Shown: positions 46,620 through 58,470 of the stretch, one piece after another
How the letters are laid out: the number at the start of each line of letters is the position of its first letter
Position numbering within the stretch: the stretch's first letter is position 1
Assembly: GCF_000143415.4 (NCBI RefSeq)
Contig: NW_003314278.1
Coordinates: forward strand, 648,845-712,844
Direction: 5' to 3'
Source of the DNA: Selaginella moellendorffii
Lineage: Eukaryota; Streptophyta; Lycopodiopsida; Selaginellales; Selaginellaceae
Length of the DNA: 64,000 bases
Notes under the pieces: model-generated
Database searches by the model: none
What the model was told of the DNA's origin: nothing
The model's input: the letters and a program-made list of their open reading frames with translations, nothing else
Program-made: the position numbers and the translations under genes

Positions 46620-49600
46620 ATGAAAGAACTCCTTCATGAAGAACCTATTTTCCTTTTTTCTTTGCATGTTTCTTCTGTCAGTCTTCCTGAAAAGTATCAT
46701 GATTTTGGGGATGTGTTTGACAAGAAAAAAGCTAGTGTACTGACTGTTCATCAGCCTTACGACTGTCCCATTGATTTACAGGAAGGAGTGTCACCTCCGT
46801 GGGGGCCTATGTACGGGTTATCCCTGTCCGAGCTTAGAGCCCTCAAAGAGTACGTGGACGAGAACCTTGCCTCGGGGTACATTCAGCATTCGCAGTCCCT
46901 AACTGGAGCGCCTGTCTTCTTTGTCAAGAAGAAGGATGGGAGTTTGCGGCTAGTCATCGACTACTGAGGTTTGAACAAGGTTATTGTTCGGAACCGTTAT
47001 CCACTGCCCCTGATCTCGAACCTGTTGGAACGCCTTGGCAGTGCCCGCTTCTTCACCAAGATCGACCTCCGTGGAGCATACAACCTGATCCAGATCTGGC
47101 CTAGCGATGAATGGAAGACTGCGTTCCGAACATGCTATGGCACACTGTCATGCCATTTGGCTTAACAAAGGCTCTAGCAGTTTTCCAACACATGGCGAAC
47201 AATGTCTTTCGAGAGTTGCTTGATCAGATGGTGATTGTCTACCTCGACGACATCCGCATCTACTCAAAAACTCAGGAGGAGCATAATAAACATGTGCGCA
47301 AGGTGTTGGCGAAGTTGCGGGAACATGGCCTATATGCAAAGCTTGAGAAATGTTCTTTCGATCAAGAGTCTGTGGAGTTCCTTGGGTACATTGTCACTCC
47401 TGAGGGTATCACAATAGATCCTGCCAAAGTCAAGACTATTCTTGAATGGGAGCCTCCACAATCAATGTTGGATGTTTAGGTTTTCCTTGGCTTCGCCAAC
47501 TTCTACCACAAATTTATTAATCATTACTCTGACATTATCCTTCCTCTTACACATCTCACTTGCAAGGATGTTCCCTTCTCTTGGTCTGCTGCTGCCTAAG
47601 AGGCCTTTGACACACTTAAGGCGGCTTTCAGTTCTGCTCCTGTCTTGATCCACGCTGATCCCTCACAACCTTTCTTCATCGAGGTGGATGCATCCTACTT
47701 TGCCATCAGTGCTGTGCTGTCTCAACTCAGAGCGGATTAGGAATTCCATCCGGTCGCTTTCCATTCTCAGAAATTCTAGCCTACAGAGATCAATTACGAA
47801 ATCCACGACAAGGAACTCCTTGCCATCATGGATTCCTTTGGAGAGTGGCGTCATTTCTTGGAGGGGGCGAGCCATCAAACAACAGTCTGGACGGATCACA
47901 AAAATCTCAAGTACTTTGCCACTTCCCGAGTTTTGAGCCATCGTCAAGCAAGGTGGGCACAATTTCTGAGTCGGTTTGACTTTGTTATCAAGTACAAACC
48001 TGGAAAGCTTCAAGGCCTTCCTAATGCTCTTTCAAAGCGCTCCTATCTCAGTCTCAGGCCTGGTAATCTTGCCTTCGATCAACAGGATCAGGTTATCCTT
48101 GGTCCTGATCGGCTTCAAGTTATAGCAATTTCTTTGGCCCCTCAAGACTTCTCCTTGATGGATGCGATCAGAAACAATCTTCAATCCGACGACCTCGCCA
48201 GCGACATTTTCCCCCATCTTCAGGCTGGACACCCAGTGACTCTCGACTGCCAGCGATTTGACGAGTTTGAGTTCTTAGATGGTTTGTTGTACTGTGGGGA
48301 GCAGCTTTACGTTCCTGAAGGTGATGCTCGAAGGTTGGTCCTGATGGCGTGCCACGATAGCCTGACTACTAGTCACTTCGGGATTGCAAAAACTTATGAG
48401 CTGGTTGCATGGGACTTTTGGTGGCCTCACATGGATGACTACATCAATTCTTTTGCTACCTCCTGTGACACTTGTGCCCAGAATAAGGTACCTCGCCACC
48501 TTCCTTTAGGTTTGGTTCGTTCCCTCCCAGTCCCTTCAGGTCCTTGGGAATCCATCTCCATGGATTTCTTGAGTGATCTTCCAAGTTCTTGAGGCTTCAA
48601 CAACATTTTAATGATGGATTGCTTCACAAAGATGGCGCACTTCCTGCCGTGTACCAAGGAGTTTTCGGGTGAGGACATGGCAAAACTAGTATTTAAGGAA
48701 ATTTTCTGACTTCATAGGATTCCAGCAGATGTAGTTTTGGATTGGGGACCTCAGTTCATCTTTCATTTCTGGCAACAGTTCTTGCAGCTACTTAGAGTGA
48801 AGGCTAACCTCTCTTCGGCGTATCATCCTCAAACTGATGGACAGTCCGAGCGAACAAATCAGACATTGGAACAATTCCTGAGGTGCTTCATCAACTATCA
48901 TCAGGATGACTGGTTCGATATCCTTCCCCTTACTGAGTTCTCCTATAACAACTTTGTTCACTTCTCCCTTCGAGTTTCCCCCTTCTTTGCAAACTTTGAC
49001 CAAAATCCCCAATTCAATCTCTCACTTCCTTCTCCATTCGAATCCTCTCGTTCAAATCCCCACTCTGAGGCATTTGTCTCCAACCTCAAGGAAATCCACA
49101 ACTCCATCTCCTTCCACCTCCATCGTGCTCAGGAATCTCAAAAAACATTTGCCAATGTCCATTGTCAGGATTGTCCCCCTTACAATATCAGGGATAAAGT
49201 CTGGCTCCTTAGGCGCAATATCTCCACCACCAGACCATGTCCCAAACTCGATTTCAAACGCCTCGATCCTTTCCCTATCACTACCATCATTAATCCTGTC
49301 ACTTATCGCCTTGCACTTCCCTCCTTATATCAAATTCACCACGTTTTTCACTCCTCTCTCCTTGAGCCTTATATTCCCAGTCCTATTCTAAATCAGGTCA
49401 TTCTTCCACCTTCACCAGTGCAACTCGAGGATGGGTCTGAGTATCAAGCTCAGGACATCCTTGATTCCAAGATCTCACGGTCTAAACTCTACTATTTGGT
49501 AGACTGGAAGGGTTATGGACCTGAGGAACACACTTGGGAACTTGCGGACAACTTGATTCATTCTCCTAACCTTGTTCAGGACTTCCACCGCCGCTATCCT

Positions 49601-49705
49601 TCTCGTCCCAGTCCTCATTCTTTTCATTCTCCATCTCCCGTCCCTTGCCACCCATCTCATCCTCCTCTTCATTCTCATTCACGTCCTCTTTCCACTCGTT
49701 CTTGA
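46620..49705 (+). pseudogene. Element C pol: RT, RNase H, integrase, chromodomain
   Basis: [37 protein letters not shown] and the catalytic YLDDIRIYS (about 47235-47270). RNase H: IHDKELLAIMDSF and VWTDHKNLKYFATS. Integrase: zinc finger with HFGIAK and CDTCAQNK, core with DWGPQFIFHFWQQF and AYHPQTDGQSERTN. Chromodomain near 49470-49600: AQDILDSKISRSKLYYLVDWKGYGPEEHTWE region (landmarks YLVDWKGY and EHTWE). Stops at about 46965, 47477, 47597 and 48590 interrupt it; most are one transition away from CGA, CAG, CAA or TGG. Confidence 0.88.
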
Positions 49706-49716
49706 GGAGGGGGTGC
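49704..49716 (+). other. Polypurine tract of element C
   Basis: GAGGAGGGGGTGC directly before the 3' LTR that starts TGTCAG at 49717. Confidence 0.7.
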
Positions 49717-50077
49717 TGTCAGAAATCCCCCAATTCTTGCCACATTCCTGACTCTTGCCACATTCCTGACCTGCAGACTATATTCCTGACTCTCGAAACA
49801 CTTCCCTTTTCCTGACTCTCTGATTTCTCTTATGATTCTTGAGTCTCAAACCACATTCCTGATGATGACATGGTGCCTCCTCGACCTCAGCTATATTTAG
49901 GCCTTCCTCGATCCAAGAGTGGTGGAGCTTCATCAACCTATAGTATATATAGGTTAGCCTTGTTTCATTTCTCCACAATCTGAATCAACACTAGTCTAAG
50001 GCCTCTTCCTCGTTTCCACTAGCTTTTCTTTTTATTTTCTCCATTTTCCAGTCCTGATCTTGTTGGGGGTCTTGACA
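49717..50077 (+). repeat. 3' LTR of element C
   Basis: 361 bp, uninterrupted. It contains repeated ATTCCTGACTCT motifs, a TATATATA box at 49944-49951 and, 30 bp downstream, CACAATCTGAATCAA (49974-49988), the expected RNA 5' end. It ends GGGGTCTTGACA. Confidence 0.88.
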
Positions 50078-50082
50078 AGGAC

Positions 50083-50839
50083 CCCTTAAATCCCAAGCCT
50101 TGGATGCATCATTTGCTTCGGGACACTAGGGGGAAACACCGTGGCCTAACGGCCCGGTATACGTACCCCTACTCCCCCAAGGGAAGGCCCAAGCCCCTAA
50201 GAAGGGCAAGGACTAATGAGCCGCAAGGTACTCAAGTGGGGCAATGAGTCGGGAGCACCACAGTTTGTTTCCCTTCAGAGAGTGGGAGCTGCTCTTGAGC
50301 ACTTCCTTGGATGGCCCCTCCAGCACCACCTGAGTCCATGCTCACTCCCACCCAAGGCCCCTCAACCCCAATCTCAACCTCAAGTCAATTTGGAAGCATC
50401 ACTAGAGAGTTCCTTCAAGACTGGTTCCTAGACCTCATTATCCCTACTATACTTTTGGAACCCCCTACAGCCCCTCTCCCCCTGAGAGACACATGCTTTG
50501 GGCTTTCACCCCACGACCTGTATTAGTATTCAGACTTGATCTCAGACTTGATCTTGGACTCGATCTCAGACTCGACCTTGGACTCGGTCTCGGACTCGAT
50601 CTCGGACTCAATCTTGGACCCAACTCGGACTTGGTCTCGGACTCGGTCTTGAACTCGGTCTTAGAGTCAGTCTTGAACTTGATCTTGAACTTAGTCTCAT
50701 CTGATAAACTCTTTTTATCATTTTGGTTGTGCTTTTGGGGATCCTTTAGCTTAGGATTAAAAAGAGGCGTTCGATGTGGGCATCGAACTTCTTCTATGGG
50801 TAGTGGAGTTGTAAAGAACCAACTCCTTGAGGTGTCGAA
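50083..50839 (-). repeat. Remainder of the left LTR of element B
   Basis: It continues the LTR cut at 43978. Landmarks shared with 61456-62116: ATCCCAAGCCTTGG, GGGGGAAACACCGTGGCC and a CTCGGACTTGAT array (50524-50700). The last 70 bp (50770-50839) are inverted relative to the right LTR. Confidence 0.75.
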
Positions 50840-51129
50840 CAACTTATTGACTATGTCTCCAAGGGCATTTAACGATGTGATTAAGTTAGCCTCCCTAGCC
50901 AAGAGTGGAATATAGGTGTCCCTATACCCCTCCCCTCACCCTAGTATGGGGTTGGGACTTGAACCTAGCCTTGCTTTACTAGAGGGTTGAGACTCAAACT
51001 CAACCTCCGTAAAATATGTTTACGAATTTGACATCCTTGTGGGGAGTTGGGTGTAGCTTCCTATGCCTGGTCAACCTAACTAACCCATGCTAATTAACTT
51101 ACCTCCGGCGCGCCTTTAGGTCCCAACAT

Positions 51130-52700
51130 ATGACATTGCTCAATTTCTCAAAGAGATTCTTTAATTGAATTTTGCATAAGTACATAGAGTTCTACTTTGC
51201 AAAAATTTCTCCACTAGATCCCGCTCATTTGCTAGGTTCTCCTTTGGTTCCCATGTTGTTTCGCAATGTGGAAATCCTTTTCACTTCACATAAAACTCTC
51301 TCATCTCGTGTCCTTGTTGCTTGCTCTTGTGCGTATTGAGAATGGCCTTGACATTATATTCCTCTTCCCTTTAAGTAAAGGTCTTACTTGGTCTTTGCAA
51401 AGCGGATTCTCAAAGTACGACTTGAGTAAGTTCAAATGGAACACATGGTGCATCTTTCCCATCTCTCAAGGAAATTATAAATGGTAAGCCACCTTACTAA
51501 TTCGTGCCTCAATTTCATAAGGCCCTGCGAACCTACTTAAGGAACTCAAGATCAATTCATTTTTAGGAATGCATACATTTTTACCTTTGGGTTAGCTTTT
51601 AGCTGATCCCACTTGGTAACTTTAGGTTCTTGGTGTTCAGCCACACCTTCTCCCCAAGTTGGAACTCTACATTCCAGTACTTTTAGTTTATATACTTGGT
51701 TTGCCTTTGTTGAGCTCATTCCAAGGAATCCCTCACTAGATTCCAAATGTTGAGTCTTTCCACTGTGAATGCCTCCACTACAGATAACTCTCCATGATAT
51801 TTGGCCACATCAAGTTCCACAGGACCTTTAATAGATCACCCATTGATGATTTCCCATGGACTGACTTCGATACTCGAGTGTGGTGAGTTGTTATAGCACA
51901 TTTCCGCAAGTCCTAAATGATTTATCCAATTAGTTTGGTCTCCGAAGACATAGCATTGCAAATAATCCTCGAGCTGCCTATTCACTCTTTCCATTTGTCT
52001 GTCTGTCAAGAAGTGTTAGTGCCATTAAACTTGACTTAATACTCAATACCTGTCTGTGGGTGATAGGCTGTGTTGAATTTCAACTTGGTGCGATACTGTT
52101 CCAGGAGAGTTCTCCAGAACCTACTACTGAAGATCTTATCTTGATCTGATATAATCTCTTCTAGTCTTCCTCACACTTGAATCACTTGTTTGAAGAACAA
52201 CTTTGCCACACCTTCCGCATCCATTTCCATTATAATGGGTATGAAATGTGCCATTTTCAAAAATCAGTCCACCACCACAAATATCGTATAAAACCCCTCA
52301 CTTGGGGGGAGTCCCACGATGAAGTCCATCGTAAGGCATTTTCACAGACGATTTGAAATTAGGATGCTTTGTAACAAGCCCCCACTAGCCTTAGTCACGG
52401 CTTTGACCTACTGACATGTTGGACATGTCTTACATAGTCTTGGACGTTCTTAGCCATATCTGGCTAGTGGTACTTCCTCTTGAGTAAACTCATGGTCTTG
52501 GGCACTCTGCCGGGTCTCGCAAGAGGTCTGTCATGACACTCTTCCAAGGCTATCTTCTTTAATTTCCCTTCTGGAACATACACCCTCATTTATTTATAAT
52601 AGATAAGTCTATTGTGTTTTGCATAACCTGTTTTCTCTTTCGTTGACAACTCACCTCTTTAGTGAGTTTCCCATGCCTCTTGGTTCCTCAAAACCACTTT
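51130..52700 (-). pseudogene. Degenerate integrase and GPY/F region of element B
   Basis: Heavily mutated minus-strand coding. Near 51500-51560 it reads RFAGPYEIEARISKVAYHL, a GPY/F module at the end of integrase. Short integrase-like fragments occur to 52500. No open frame remains. Confidence 0.55.
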
Positions 52701-52730
52701 TTGTGCTAGACCATTGTTCTCATACGCTAT

Positions 52731-54006
52731 CTACACATCATCCCAAAAGGTTGTTATTGTGCTGGATATCGCTAACTTCAAGCTCATTTTTCGACTTAGA
52801 GCATCTGCCATGATGTTGCTCTTCCCAGATTCATACAAAATCTCGCAATCAAACTTGGCCAAAGCATTGGCCCACCGACCCTCTTTCCCTTTTAGGTTGA
52901 GTTGTGATAATAGGTGTTTCATTGCTACATTATCCGTGTAAAATTTGAAGTGTCTCCCAAGGTAGTGTTGCCACTCTTTGAGCGCCTTGACCACTGCAAA
53001 CAATTCCTTCTCATGGAGAGGCCATTTTTGCTGAGCCTTGTTCAACTTCTTTGAGAAGAACGCTACTAAATGGTTGTCTTGCTTAAAAAATGTGCCCAAT
53101 GCAAAGTTTGAAATATCTATTTCTATCTCAAAGCCTTTACCAAAGTCTGGTAATGCCAATACGGGAGCCTTCCTCAACCTCCCTTTGAGGTGAACAAATA
53201 CTACTTCACATTCTGTTGTCTATACCGTCTTCTTTTTTCCCATTTGGTCCATTAAAGGCAGGGCTACTCTCGAATAGTGTTTGATAAATTTTCGATAGTA
53301 GTTGTATAGCCCTAAAAATGCCTTTAACTCATGTACATTTGATGGCCATTTCCATTCCTAGATCACTTGGACCTTCTCAAGGTCCACCTTGAGCCCATCT
53401 TTGCCCACCACATGCCTAAGAAACTTTACCTCTTGTTAAGCAAAGTCACATTTGCTCTCTTTGGCATACAGCTGGTGTTCTCTTATTTTCTCAAACACCT
53501 TTGTCATACTCCTCTAGTGTTTCGCTATAGATCAAGATGTCATCAATGTAGACAACCACGAAATGGTCCAAGTAGGGTACAAAAATGTGGTTCATCAACG
53601 CCGAGAATGTTGCTGGTGCATTACATAGCCTAAAGGGCATCACTAAAAACTCAAAGCTTCTATACCTTATTTGATAGGTTGTCTTATCAACATCTTCCTC
53701 TGCTACCCTAATCTGGTAGTATCCTGACTTTAGGTCAATCCTTGAAAAATATTTTGCCTTTCCTAACCTATCAAATAAATCCTCAATCCTTGGTAAAGGG
53801 TGCTTGTTCTTCTTTGTATACTTGTTAAGTAACAGGTAGTTTATGCACATACATATAGATCCATCTTTCTTTTTCACAAATAACACCAGTGCACCATACA
53901 ATGATTTGCTCAACCTAATATACCCTTTTTCCCCCAACTCCTCAAGTTGACATTTGAGCTCCTTGAGTTCCTTTTTATTCAGTCGATAAAGGAGACGAAC
54001 CACCAC
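52731..54006 (-). pseudogene. RT and RNase H of element B
   Basis: RT (54006-53491): [49 protein letters not shown] and the catalytic [17 protein letters not shown]. RNase H (53177-52731): VLALPDFGKGFEIEID, LHEKELFAVVKALKEWQHY, FYTDNVAMKHLLSQ and IMADALSRK. A frameshifted gap separates the two. Confidence 0.87.
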
Positions 54007-54510
54007 CTTAGCACCTTTGACTAGCTCGATCTTATATTCTATTGGTCATTCAGGGGTTAACCCCGTCCATCATGGTATCTTGGAATTGGTCCAACACCTG
54101 CTAAATCACTAAAGGTACTTCTTTTATTCCCATCTTTTGTCACTCCTCACCGAAAGTAAGTACAAAAATGTTGTCTTGGTTCCTTTAGTGAGTTGTTCTT
54201 TCGTGGATACTAGGTTCAAGCAAGAGTCTTTAGCCTTACATTGCCCTTCCTTTAGATCCTGGGATTCCACTTTAGATCGTTCTTGTGAGACACAAAATCC
54301 CTAGGCCCCAAAGTGGAGCTGGAAGGGTGCCCGTGGTAGTGGCCGAAGCGAAAGCCAAACGAGTGTAACACGTTTGGACTAAAAGCTCCGACTTGAAAGG
54401 TCGAGAGCAGGAGTGGAACTCCCAACAAAGTGCTCGAGGAATGAGCACGAAGCGAGCCATAAGCGAGGCTCTAAAAAGGGACCCGAAAGGACTAACACAT
54501 GACACGTGGA

Positions 54511-55005
54511 AGAGTCCGAGATGGACCCCAAGTGGACTCCGATATGGAGTCCGAGATGGAGTCCGAGAAGGACCCGAGATGGAGTCCGATATAGAGTCCG
54601 AGATGGAGTCCGATATGGAGTCCGAGATGGAGTCCAATATGGAGTCCGAGATGGAGTCCGAGATGGACCCGAGATGGAGTCCGAGATGGACCCGAGATGG
54701 AGTCCGAGATGGACCCAAGGTGGAGTCCGAGATGGACCCGAGGTGGAGTCCGAGATGGAGTCCGATATGGAGTCCGAGATGGAGTCCGAGATGGAGTCCG
54801 AGATGGACCCGAGATGGAGTCCGAGATGGACCCGAGGTGGAGTCCAAGATGGACCCAAGGTGGAGTCCGAGATGGAGTCCGAGATGGAGTCCAAGATGGA
54901 ACCGAGACCGGGACCGAGACCGGGACCGAGACTGAGACCGAGACCAAGTTCGAGTCCGAATTCGGGACCAAGACCGAGTCCGAGTCCGAGTCCGAATACT
55001 AATAC
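54511..55005 (+). repeat. 12-bp tandem array in the left LTR of D1
   Basis: Dozens of units of GAGATGGAGTCC and variants (GAGATGGACCC, GATATGGAGTCC), grading into GAGACCGGGACC units. The unit length is a multiple of three and lacks stops, so several frames on both strands stay open. Confidence 0.95.
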
Positions 55006-55043
55006 AGGCAGTTGGGTGAAAGCCCAAAGCGATCGTCCCCCAA

Positions 55044-55066
55044 GGGGGGGGGGGGGGGGGGGGGGG
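55044..55066 (+). repeat. Homopolymer of 23 G
   Basis: Uninterrupted G run next to the array in the left LTR of D1. The matching place in the right LTR (58509-58521) has 13 G. Confidence 0.9.
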
Positions 55067-56205
55067 CTGCGGGGGGTTCCAAAAGTATAGTAGGGAGAGT
55101 GTGGGGGTTGGAGCCCAGTGGAGCCAGTTTGGCCAGGAAAGGCCAGTTTGGTCCAGGAAGGCCAGACCCAGTGTTGGGTGATGAGCTGACCACTGGGAAG
55201 TCCAAGACTAGAGTGAACATGGACCGACAAGCGGGGTAGCTTGGTGAAGTGTTCAAGAGCCGGCTCTAGTTCCCCCGGGAGATCGACTGGCCGATGCTCC
55301 CAGTCCAAGTGTGGGTGGCACTACCTACTTGGATACCAGGCGTGGCTCAACGGAACCTCGCTCTAAGCCCATGGCTAGAGCACCCAAGGGCGGAAGGCGG
55401 GGAGAGTACCCAGGTGGCTCGCGTAAGGCCATGGTGTTCCGAAATGTTGTCCCAAAGGCCCAGACTGTGGAAAGGAAGAGGAGCAGTCCTCTGGGGCAGT
55501 GACCAAGGACGCAGTCATGTGGTGAGGAAGTCCCAGAGGACCGTGGGACTTAGTGGTCGGGCCTGTGGGCCTCGATCCAGTGGCAGTGTTGGCAAACACG
55601 GCCAAGGGCAGAAAGGGATTTAGTGGGGATTGACAGAGGGATATTGGGGAAGGCCATTCCCCTTGTCGGTGGGCATCCTAAGGATGCTAAGGAGTGGATC
55701 TGAGATGACCACTCACGGATGGTTTGCCTAGTCTTGGAGAGCCAAGACTGTGATGCAAGTGGTATTGGACTACCAGTGTGGCAAAGGTGATTGGGCATGG
55801 CCTTAGCGTAACAAGCTGCCATATCGGTGGTACCTTTGAGTGTCGGTCATGGGATTGGACACGTGGAGCACTTGGACCAAGTGCAAATGTTGAGTGGCAT
55901 GGATGCCATTCTCGGGGCTAGCAAGTCCGAAGTCCTAAATTGGACTTATGGAGGTTGTGAATGAGACTCCTCCAAGTGGTCGGAGGTGTGGTTAAGTGAC
56001 TAAAGTAGACTGATCATGTCTTGATATAGAACATGATCTCTAATGCCTAGGACAAACAGTATTGAGGATGCTTAAGACCAGCTTGAGGGCAGCCTATGGA
56101 AATGCTACTTCTCGTTGTATGTGCATCAGGGCCACCAATTGATTGCCAAGATCTAGTGCACCTCATTTAAAATCACAAGATCAATCTAAATAGTCGCTTA
56201 CAACT

Positions 56206-56217
56206 TGGTATCGGAGC
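56206..56217 (+). other. Primer-binding site of D1
   Basis: TGGTATCGGAGC three bases after the 5' LTR end. It matches the initiator-Met primer site (TGGTATCAGAGC) except at one base. Confidence 0.85.
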
Positions 56218-57479
56218 TGTTCCTTAGTCCGACTCTTATTGGTGCTCAAGTATATCACCATTGATGTTGGCATCGGAAGGTCCTAGGAGTGGGCCTATCC
56301 TTAAGGAGTAGCATGTCGAGAGGACATAGCTCTCCACTCAAGTTCATGCGTGAACTTGGGCACAATGTGGTGGATAGAAAAGGGCCAATAATGGAACGAC
56401 TTTGGGATCTTGGGAACAGTATAAGGTCTCCTCAGAGAGCTGAGGATGTGATTCAAATGAGCATTTGACACAGCAAACGGGCTAACGTAGTTGTAATAAA
56501 CAACTATAGTTGGGATCATGGGAAAGATGTAGACTCCAAAACAATAAAGGAGTCACAAGATTATCCTCATATAGTTGAGGTTGGTGCTCATGAATGTGAG
56601 ACCAGAGGTAATGACCGTGGGAGGTCAAATACGGAAGAGGACTCAAGTCCTTGAAATGGTAGCCGGGGCTACCTTTATTAAATGCTGGAACAACCCAAGG
56701 AGTTGAGGGGTGTACTTAGAGATGAGTTGGTATTCTCATCACATGGACAAGTAGTCTTATGGGGCAGAGGTTGCCCCAGAGAACAAAAACAAGTGTCAGA
56801 GTAACACTTGCAAAAATAGTCTTTCTGAGTAGGACAGGAATGCAGGAAGTGTATTCTAGTGAGCTAGTGCCTCACAAGTGGGACCTTACGGGTCTGTGGA
56901 TTAACCAAGTCCAAAACTGCTGGATGACTCAAGTAGAGTCAAGGAATGGTCCTAGAAGGACTGATGGAAGCATTTGGATTGAGGTGTGTGGTACCCCACG
57001 AAAGATGGGGGGGGGGGGGGATCATAAGATCCAAGTATGAGAACAGTAGGTATCTCATTGATGGCAGAATGTGCCATACTAAAGTTGTGGGAAAGATGTT
57101 CCCAGAAGAAGACAACTTTGACCCAGAGTTGGGTGCAAACACTATGGTGCGGTGCTAACGAATAGTTAGCATGAGGAACAACTATATTGGCCTTGGCAAG
57201 ACCTAGACACTAATAAGTAGTGTCATAGAGGTAGGCTCGTGGAGCCGATGGTGTGGAGACACCAAATGTGCCAAGGTGTGATACCTTGAGGCTATGTTCC
57301 AAGGTGCAAACGTTCAATAGATGGAAATTGAGACTACTCGAGAAGGAGTAGTGGGATTGACTTAGAGAAGGGTCTCTAAGAGATTTAGTGAGAACTAAAC
57401 CAATAAAAGGAGAGAACCACTACATGTGGTCCAATCAGTCTCTAAGTTGGAGAGACTACCCTCCTTAGAGGATGGGCAA

Positions 57480-57659
57480 GGCATGGTGAGCCTTTGGTGT
57501 CAAACTATTAAGGAATATGCAAAAGGCATGGTGAGCCTTCAATGTCAAACCATTGATGAATATGGAGAAGGCATGGTGAGCCTTCAATGTCAAACCATTG
57601 ACGAATATGGAGAAGGCATGGTGAGCCTTCAATGTCAAACCATTGACAAATATTGGCTA
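57480..57659 (+). repeat. Four 45-bp tandem repeats in the interior of D1
   Basis: Units begin GGCATGGTGAGCC at 57480, 57525, 57570 and 57615. In one frame they encode GMVSLQCQTIDEYGE per unit inside a 99-codon ORF (57426-57725). No known protein was recognised. Confidence 0.9.
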
Positions 57660-57985
57660 GGTGCCAAGGATGGAAATGGTAACACATGCGGGTGTTACTT
57701 TATAAAATGGTTTACCATTCGATGAGGACATCGAACTTCGTCTATGGGTGGTGGAGTTGTGAGACACAAAATCCCTAGGCCCCAAAGTGGAGCTGGAAGG
57801 GTGCCCGTGGTAGTGGCCGAAGCGAAAGCCAAACGAGTGTAACACGTTTGGATTAAAAGCTCCAACTTGAAAGGTCGAGAGCGGGAGTGGAACTCCCAAC
57901 AAAGTGCTCGAGGAATGAGCACAAAGCGAGCCATAAGCGAGGCTCTAAAAAGGGACCCAAAAGGACTAACACATGACACGTGGAA

Positions 57986-58470
57986 GAGTCCGAGATGGAC
58001 CCCAAGTGGAGTCTGATATGGAGTCCGAGATGGACCCCAAGTGGAGTCTGATATGGAGTCCGAGATGGAGTCCGAGAAGGACCTGAGATGGAGCCTGAGA
58101 TGGAGTCCGATATGGAGTCCGAGATGGAGTCCGAGATGGAGTCCGAGATGGAGTCCGAGATGGACCCGAGATGGAGTCCGAGATGGACCCAAGGTGGAGT
58201 CCAAGATGGACCCGAGGTGGAGTCCGAGATGGAGTCCGATATGGAGTCCGAGATGGACCGAGATGGAGTCCGAGATGGACCCGAGATGGAGTCCGAGATG
58301 GACCTGAGGTGGAGTCCAAGATGGACCCAAGGTGGAGTCCGAGATGGAGTCCGAGATGGAACCGAGACCAGGACCGAGACCGGGACCGAGATCGAGACCG
58401 AGACCAAGTTCGAGTCTGAATCCGGGACCAAGACCGAGTCCGAGTCCGAGTCTGAGTCCGAATACTAATA
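57986..58470 (+). repeat. 12-bp tandem array in the right LTR of D1
   Basis: Same GAGATGGAGTCC units as 54511-55005 with a different copy order, showing independent slippage since insertion. Confidence 0.95.

Larger units (their letters stand above)
43979..50077 (+). mobile_element. Chromovirus-type LTR retrotransposon, element C
   Basis: The 5' LTR is 43979-45098 including a 754-bp TRIM; the 3' LTR is 49717-50077 (361 bp). Both run TGT(T/C)AG to CTTGACA. Flanks GGGAC and AGGAC form a nearly perfect target duplication. Order: gag, protease-like region, RT, RNase H, integrase, chromodomain. A chromodomain at the end of integrase defines chromoviruses. The RT wording ([21 protein letters not shown]) resembles the fungal/Tcn1-like branch also known from early land plants (inference). 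Polypurine tract GAGGAGGGGGTGC lies at 49704-49716. Several stops make this copy defective. Confidence 0.9.

Noticed and set aside
54272-55308. Long ORFs of 160-310 codons on both strands with SRTPSRTP, SISDSISD or EMESEMES repeats (also 57695-58712)
   Set aside because: They are translations of the stop-free 12-bp LTR array in several frames on both strands; no frame shows protein-like constraint.
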